A DNA stretch of 64,000 nt from positions 1 to 64,000 of the forward strand of contig NZ_WFLI01000005.1 of NCBI RefSeq assembly GCF_009208555.1, written 5' to 3'. The notes beneath the pieces were generated by a model. That model made no database searches. It saw only the letters and a program-made list of their open reading frames with translations, and was not told the DNA's origin. This document shows positions 62,443-64,000 of the stretch, in pieces. Numbering within the stretch: the first letter of the stretch is position 1; the number at the start of each line of letters is the position of its first letter. The DNA is from Janthinobacterium violaceinigrum (GTDB lineage: Bacteria; Pseudomonadota; Gammaproteobacteria; Burkholderiales; Burkholderiaceae_D). Position numbers and translations under genes: made by a program.

Positions 62443-63864
62443 CTACAGGAATTCGGTGATGAGTTTGCCCAGCAGGATGATCGCCTGTTCCACGTCCACG
62501 CTCCACGGATAGCTGTAATTGAGGCGGATGCAATGTTTGTAGGCCTGGCTGACGGAAAACATGCGCCCCGGGCCCACCGTGATCTTGCATTCGAGCGCGC
62601 GCCGGTACAGCTGCATGGAGTCTATATTGCCGGGCAACTCCACCCACAGCACGTAGCCGCCCTGCGGGTGCGAGATTTTCGTACCGACAGGAAAGAAACG
62701 CAGCACGGCGGCCGCCATGATGCGCGCCTGCTGGGCATAGGCCTTGCGGGTGCGGCGCAGATGCTGTTCGTAGCCATCGTTTTGCAGGTATTCGGCGATG
62801 GCCAGCTGGGGAAACGAGGACGTGGCCAGGGTGTTGAGGAATTTGAGTTCTTCCACCTTGCCCCGGTAGCGTCCGGCCAGGGCCCAGCCCACGCGCTGGG
62901 CGGAACTGAGGCTCTTGGAAAACGAGGAACAGTGCAGCACCAGGCCCTTGCGGTCGTGGGACTTGAGCGAGGACGGGTGGGCGTCGCCGTAATACAGTTC
63001 GTTGTAGACGCCGTTTTCGATGGCGGGCACGTCGTGCTGCTCCAGCAGCTGGACCAGGGCCCGCTTGCGCTGGTCCGACATCTGGAAGCCCAGCGGATTC
63101 TGGAAGTTCGGCATCACCATGACGGCGGCGATCGGCTGCCGGGCCATGATGTCGGCCAGCGCCTCGATGCTGATGCCTTCATACGGGTCGGTGGACACTT
63201 CCACCACCTTCATGCCCAGCCGTTCGACGGCCATCAACATGGCATAGAAGGTGGGCGACTCGACGGCGATGGTGTCGCCCGGCTTGGCCACCGCTTGCAG
63301 GCACAGGTTGATGGCTTCCGTGGCGCCCACGGTGACGATGATTTCGTCGGGATCGACGGCCAGGCCGTTTTCCAGGTAGCGGCGGGCGATTTCGCGTATC
63401 AGCTGCGGGTTGCCCGGCGGCAGGTCGTCCGTCACGTTCCACGCGCGGTTGCGGCGCGCCACCGCGCCCGCATACTGGTTGATGCGTTCCCAGGGAAACA
63501 GCGACGGGTCGGGGTAGGGCGAGCCCAGCGGGATAGCGTCGTGCAAGCCGATCGAGCGCAGGGTCGACAGCACCAGGCGGCTCACGTGCACTTCCGCCGG
63601 CACGGGACTGGGGTGCGACGCCTGCATGCAGATGGACGGCGTGGCCGTGTCGCCGGCGCGGGGGCGCACGAAGTAGCCGGACTGGGGCCGGCTTTCGATC
63701 ACGCCCATGCTTTCCAGCTTGACGTAGGCGCGCAGCACCGTGGTGATGCTCAGCTTGTGCTGCTGGCTGGTCTGGCGCACGGAGGGGATGCGTTCGCCGG
63801 GCAGGAGCACGCCCTTGGCGACCAGTTGCTCGATGTCGCCAACGAGCTTTTCATACAGTTTCAT
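62443..63864 (-). CDS. MocR-family (GntR-HTH plus aminotransferase) transcriptional regulator
   Basis: 473 residues. The N-terminal winged helix is LVAKGVLLPGERIPSVRQTS, QQHKLSITTVLRAYVKLESM and GVIESRPQSGYFVRP. The aminotransferase-like domain has NFQNPLGFQMSDQRKRALVQ, the PLP Lys in CSSFSKSLSSAQRVGWAL and ENGVYNELYYGDAHP. A PLP-dependent regulator; target unknown. The bases beyond its start (63865-64000) hold a probable promoter region and no complete gene. Confidence 0.93.
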   Translation of the reverse strand: MKLYEKLVGDIEQLVAKGVLLPGERIPSVRQTSQQHKLSITTVLRAYVKLESMGVIESRPQSGYFVRPRAGDTATPSICMQASHPSPVPAEVHVSRLVLSTLRSIGLHDAIPLGSPYPDPSLFPWERINQYAGAVARRNRAWNVTDDLPPGNPQLIREIARRYLENGLAVDPDEIIVTVGATEAINLCLQAVAKPGDTIAVESPTFYAMLMAVERLGMKVVEVSTDPYEGISIEALADIMARQPIAAVMVMPNFQNPLGFQMSDQRKRALVQLLEQHDVPAIENGVYNELYYGDAHPSSLKSHDRKGLVLHCSSFSKSLSSAQRVGWALAGRYRGKVEELKFLNTLATSSFPQLAIAEYLQNDGYEQHLRRTRKAYAQQARIMAAAVLRFFPVGTKISHPQGGYVLWVELPGNIDSMQLYRRALECKITVGPGRMFSVSQAYKHCIRLNYSYPWSVDVEQAIILLGKLITEFL

Positions 63865-64000
63865 GCAATGGTATCCATTTTTATTCTTGCTCTACGTCAT
63901 TGCATTATCGTTCAATTCATGACTACCTATAGTTACAGTTGTCGCATGTTGCTTAAATGAAACTGGCATCCGGCACTTCCTGGTTTACCATCCACATAGC

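Overview
The window is a high-GC bacterial chromosome segment with the gene content and codon style of a betaproteobacterium of the family Oxalobacteraceae (Janthinobacterium/Massilia-like). This is inferred from the dnaX-ybaB-recR operon, the many c-di-GMP and two-component genes, the cstA-ybdD pair, DUF3079 and a GGGGTCAGACCC palindrome. I assigned the taxon by recognition, not by a search.

Layout. 1-3006: end of dnaX, ybaB, recR and a CoA transferase. 3095-17507: a lipoprotein esterase, then a large signalling block: a hybrid kinase coupled to a REC-PAS-GGDEF-EAL protein, cstA/ybdD with a divergent cache-domain kinase/regulator pair, and an HDOD protein coupled to a PAS-GGDEF-EAL protein. 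17669-17758: tRNA-Ser(UGA) with its own promoter and terminator. 17759 to about 34510: a P2-like prophage remnant. 34591-47555: a patchwork of unknown, membrane and small secreted genes, a cytochrome P450 with an AraC regulator, and a GFA-family gene behind a LexA-type box. 47568-54080: an MFS pump with a TetR regulator, GNAT enzymes, a Sel1 protein, RNase Z and an amidohydrolase. 54223-62437: a respiratory/molybdenum block, fdhF-like/cydA/cydB/bestrophin/fdhD in one direction and a winged-helix gene plus moaA in the other. 62443-63864: a MocR regulator.

The prophage keeps an integrase, a leftward early operon (DUF4224, small proteins, a rolling-circle gpA with HWH and YxxxY motifs, an Ogr activator, ribbon-helix-helix-like proteins), a rightward repressor with paired operators, and tail genes in P2 order (Rz fragment, R, S, V, W, J). 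It has lost all head genes. Gene I is fused in frame to gene D, which deletes sheath, tube, tape measure and fibres, and the D part has two in-frame stop codons. It therefore cannot make particles.

Three cargo loci in the dead prophage remain intact: (a) a ParA-type ATPase followed by a HEPN protein with an RNxxxH motif (25700-27373); (b) a very AT-rich HNH protein inserted between S and V (31413-32651); (c) a 51-residue peptide plus a three-helix membrane protein between the integrase and tRNA-Ser (17901-18762). P2-like phages are known to carry anti-phage genes at variable loci, so these are the best candidates for undescribed systems. The ParA-HEPN pair is the strongest.
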